Assembly (NCBI GenBank): GCA_035578155.1
Contig: JAPWDM010000001.1
Span: forward strand, 170,969,498 to 171,033,497
DNA length: 64,000 bases
DNA from: Brachynemurus nebulosus
Taxonomy: Eukaryota > Arthropoda > Insecta > Neuroptera > Myrmeleontidae
Reading direction: 5' to 3'
Shown piece by piece: positions 61,876-64,000 of the stretch; position 1 is the stretch's first letter, and the number at the start of each line of letters is the position of its first letter. The position numbers were made by a program, and so were the translations under genes. The notes beneath the pieces were generated by a model. The model ran no database searches, was not told the origin of the DNA, and worked only from the letters and a program-made list of their open reading frames with translations.

Positions 61876-62085
61876 CTATTGTACCGTCGAGGTTTTTTTT
61901 TCCTTATTTAATACACTCTGATTAAACTTTATAAAAATCCGTGGAGGATTGTTCTGTTCTGGTGGTGGTGATGCTTGTTGAATGGTGCTTTTAGTCGAAA
62001 CACCATGCATGCATGGTACTACAGTGAGATAGATACCAACTGTGCAGAGGGAAAAAAACACGAAAGCTCTCTCTGCCCTTCCCAT
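61876..62085 (-). CDS. Candidate signal-peptide exon, unrecognised
   Basis: A 69-codon minus-strand frame starts MGRAERAFVFFSLCTVGIYL and keeps a hydrophobic run to about residue 28, like a signal peptide or a single membrane anchor. It is followed by a Pro-rich ASPPPEQNNPP segment. The DNA here is less AT-rich than its surroundings, and the ATG context (GGGATAATGG) is acceptable. It could be the first coding exon of a secreted or membrane protein whose remaining exons lie further left or are missed. A donor such as GACG/GTACAA near 61880 is possible. No family is recognised, and a chance open frame cannot be ruled out. Confidence 0.25.
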   Translation of the reverse strand: MGRAERAFVFFSLCTVGIYLTVVPCMHGVSTKSTIQQASPPPEQNNPPRIFIKFNQSVLNKEKKTSTVQ

Positions 62086-63704
62086 TATCCCGTCCCGTAG
62101 GTTGGTTGAATTGTTGATACCAGGGCAACGTGAGTGTCATCAATTTGTCTCTTGAAGGCATTTATTCTTTAAATGTTATCTATATTGCTTGCTGGATATA
62201 TGTATGTGTTTTTTTTTCGCAGTGAGTCAGTTGAAACAGTGAAAAAGAATAAATTTAAAGTCAGTCAACTAAGATTTGTTTCATTATTAATACGACCAAA
62301 TCATGCATCGTGATCCGAGCAAGTTTCATGACAACTATGTATGTCCATGTGTTTGTTTATTTTGAACGAGGTTACACACAAGAATTGACTTTTCGTTTGA
62401 AACACTGGAAATGATAATGCTATTGAATGTAGTTTAAGGCAGCTTAGTCTAGAATTTTTTTTAAATTCTTTTTTTTTCAGATTTCAGAGTTCTATTTATT
62501 CGATCGATTTTAAATTTTGCATGTACCTTCAATACATGTAGCTTTATGGTAGAAAATACCAATCTATGAAAATTTTAATTTTTACTATTTAAAAAAAAAA
62601 AAAAATAAATAACGTCAATAAATATTTTTTTTTAAACAGCCCTATATTTTTTAAAAAGTATTTTCATTGTAAACTTTTTTAAACCAGAATCATTTATTTG
62701 TTATAGATGCATACGAATCCCAAAATCATGTCAAGCTTGCATTGTCAGGATTTCATAGTTCAGTCACCCGCGTATACAAGGGTGGAGGGGTCAAGGGGTC
62801 ATGCCCCCCCCTCCGAGAATTAAAAATGTTCACTAGATATTAATTATTTAATTTTAAACACAATAACGGTAAAAATTTAGCAGTTGACGTTTTCTTTTTT
62901 TTTTTGGTCGTCAACGGTGTAGAAGAAGTTTAATTTATAATTCTTTTTGTAAATTTTTTTAGTCCTATAATTTTCCCATGACTCCCCCCCCCCCAAGAAG
63001 CTCGGCTGTATACGCTCCGGAGTTTAGTAGCTAGAATTTTACACAATTTTCGAGATATAATATTTCTTGCTTTTATTTAATATTAGAATCAACCTTTAAT
63101 TTGTAAATAATATGATTGACTAAATCTTTTACTCTCTATATGAGTTTAAAAAAGTGTTTTTAAAAAAGAAACGGTCTCTTAAATTGGGTAAAATCTGACA
63201 CTGACTATTACAAAGCTGTTAAGTGCGGGTAGATCACCTCATACGATGACAGAAAGCATAAATTCATAAGGATTTATTTAAATTCATAAGGAATTCGTAA
63301 GGAAATATATGAAAGTAACTTATTTTTGCAGAGAGTAAATGTTTTTAGAGTTTGAGCCCATCAAGACTTTAGATCTTTTTCAGAGAAACTTTTCTCAAAG
63401 AATATTTTCAATGTTCTGTTTTTTAACTGTGAAAAAAAACACAATATTTCTTCTAAAGAGGAAAAAAATTATTTGTTTGTGTATTATGAAAATGAAACAG
63501 GATGGTTTATTTTAAAAATTAAAATTATTGAAGAATAATTCATAAAAAATATTTAATTAGCAGGCAGTTAAACGATTTCAGAAGAAAAATTCACTGATAT
63601 TAAAACAACAGAGAAAAGTACAGTTTTGTATAAAACTATTCAAACAGCAAGAATGGTTCAAAATAAAGATTGTAGTACATTATAAACTTTATTCTATTAC
63701 ATCT
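62086..63704. other. Mostly AT-rich stretch with a repeat end, no gene recognised
   Basis: A block at 62760-63060 has C-rich runs at 62805 and 62985 and CGTATAC / GTATACG half-sites; it looks like a degraded transposon. 62505-62570 resembles 51330-51385 in reverse. Confidence 0.4.
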
Positions 63705-64000
63705 TTAAGGCCCGATCCACCCTATTGCTCCGCTCTCGGTACGATATCGCTACACTTCCGATTCGATAAAATATTCTTACACACGAAACAACAAGTGTAT
63801 CCACATCCGATACCGCTCCAATACCAATACCACTCAGGTAATATTTTATTGGAGCGATATCAGACTTGTTATGACTTGTACCTAACTATATAGTGTAAAC
63901 ACTTTTTTGATTCCACTCCGCTCCGCTTGCATTCAGTTGTTAGGAAAAGATGTTTGTGTTGAAGTAGGAGCGTACCGAGAACGAATAGGTACCAGCATGG
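63705..64000 (-). mobile_element. MITE family B, copy 3, cut by window end
   Basis: It begins TTAAGGCCCGATCC and reads as the reverse orientation of 10131-10566 (GCTCTCGGTACGATATCGC, then an AGGTACCAGCATG block near the end). The remaining part lies beyond the window. Confidence 0.85.

Overview
The window reads as nuclear DNA of an arthropod, most likely an insect. It is strongly AT-rich and gene-poor. It holds a eukaryotic tRNA-Leu with internal pol III boxes, two secreted CAP/antigen-5 (venom-allergen-5-like) genes of the insect type, relics of piggyBac, mariner and possibly P-like (THAP) transposases, many terminal-inverted-repeat (TIR) elements, and very long TA microsatellites. I cannot name the order or species from sequence alone.

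Layout. 0.6-3.5 kb: a foldback-like element with long inverted arms and 103-bp tandem repeats outside both arms. 3.5-17 kb: no gene seen; two Helitron-like repeats (6.5 and 13.3 kb), a GC-richer MITE (10.1 kb), an 853-bp TA-flanked TIR element (14.2 kb) and a tiny hAT-like MITE inside an older repeat (16.3 kb). 17.0 kb: tRNA-Leu(TAG). 17.5-29.6 kb: dense mobile DNA, including a pogo-like MITE, nested TIR elements (21.1-22.7 kb), a THAP-fragment element (23.4 kb), a hAT-like element with an exact 8-bp target duplication interrupted by another element (25.8-27.0 kb), an internally deleted mariner (27.1-27.7 kb), four TA microsatellite tracts, and a TTAA-flanked element (28.3 kb). 29.6-37.4 kb: mostly unrecognised AT-rich sequence with a promoter-like block at 31.45 kb and two TIR elements. 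37.8-38.5 kb: CAP gene 1. 42.8-46.0 kb: a complete but dead piggyBac-like element with TTAA ends. 47-51 kb: hairpins, a 163-bp tandem array and dispersed repeats. 54.4-55.2 kb: CAP gene 2 with a good TATA/initiator. 55-64 kb: more repeats, a nested hairpin, a possible signal-peptide exon on the minus strand (61.9-62.1 kb) and a MITE cut by the window end.

The two CAP genes are intronless, on the same strand and about 16 kb apart. They share a nearly identical block around WANACKFEHD, so they look like diverged tandem paralogues of a secreted-protein cluster. Everything else recognisable is the tRNA or mobile and repetitive DNA. Nothing resembling a bacterial operon, CRISPR array or biosynthetic cluster is present. 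The strongest candidates for something new are the foldback-like element, the Helitron-like family, the THAP-fragment element with CATGATGAC ends, and the cysteine-tailed intronless CAP gene.
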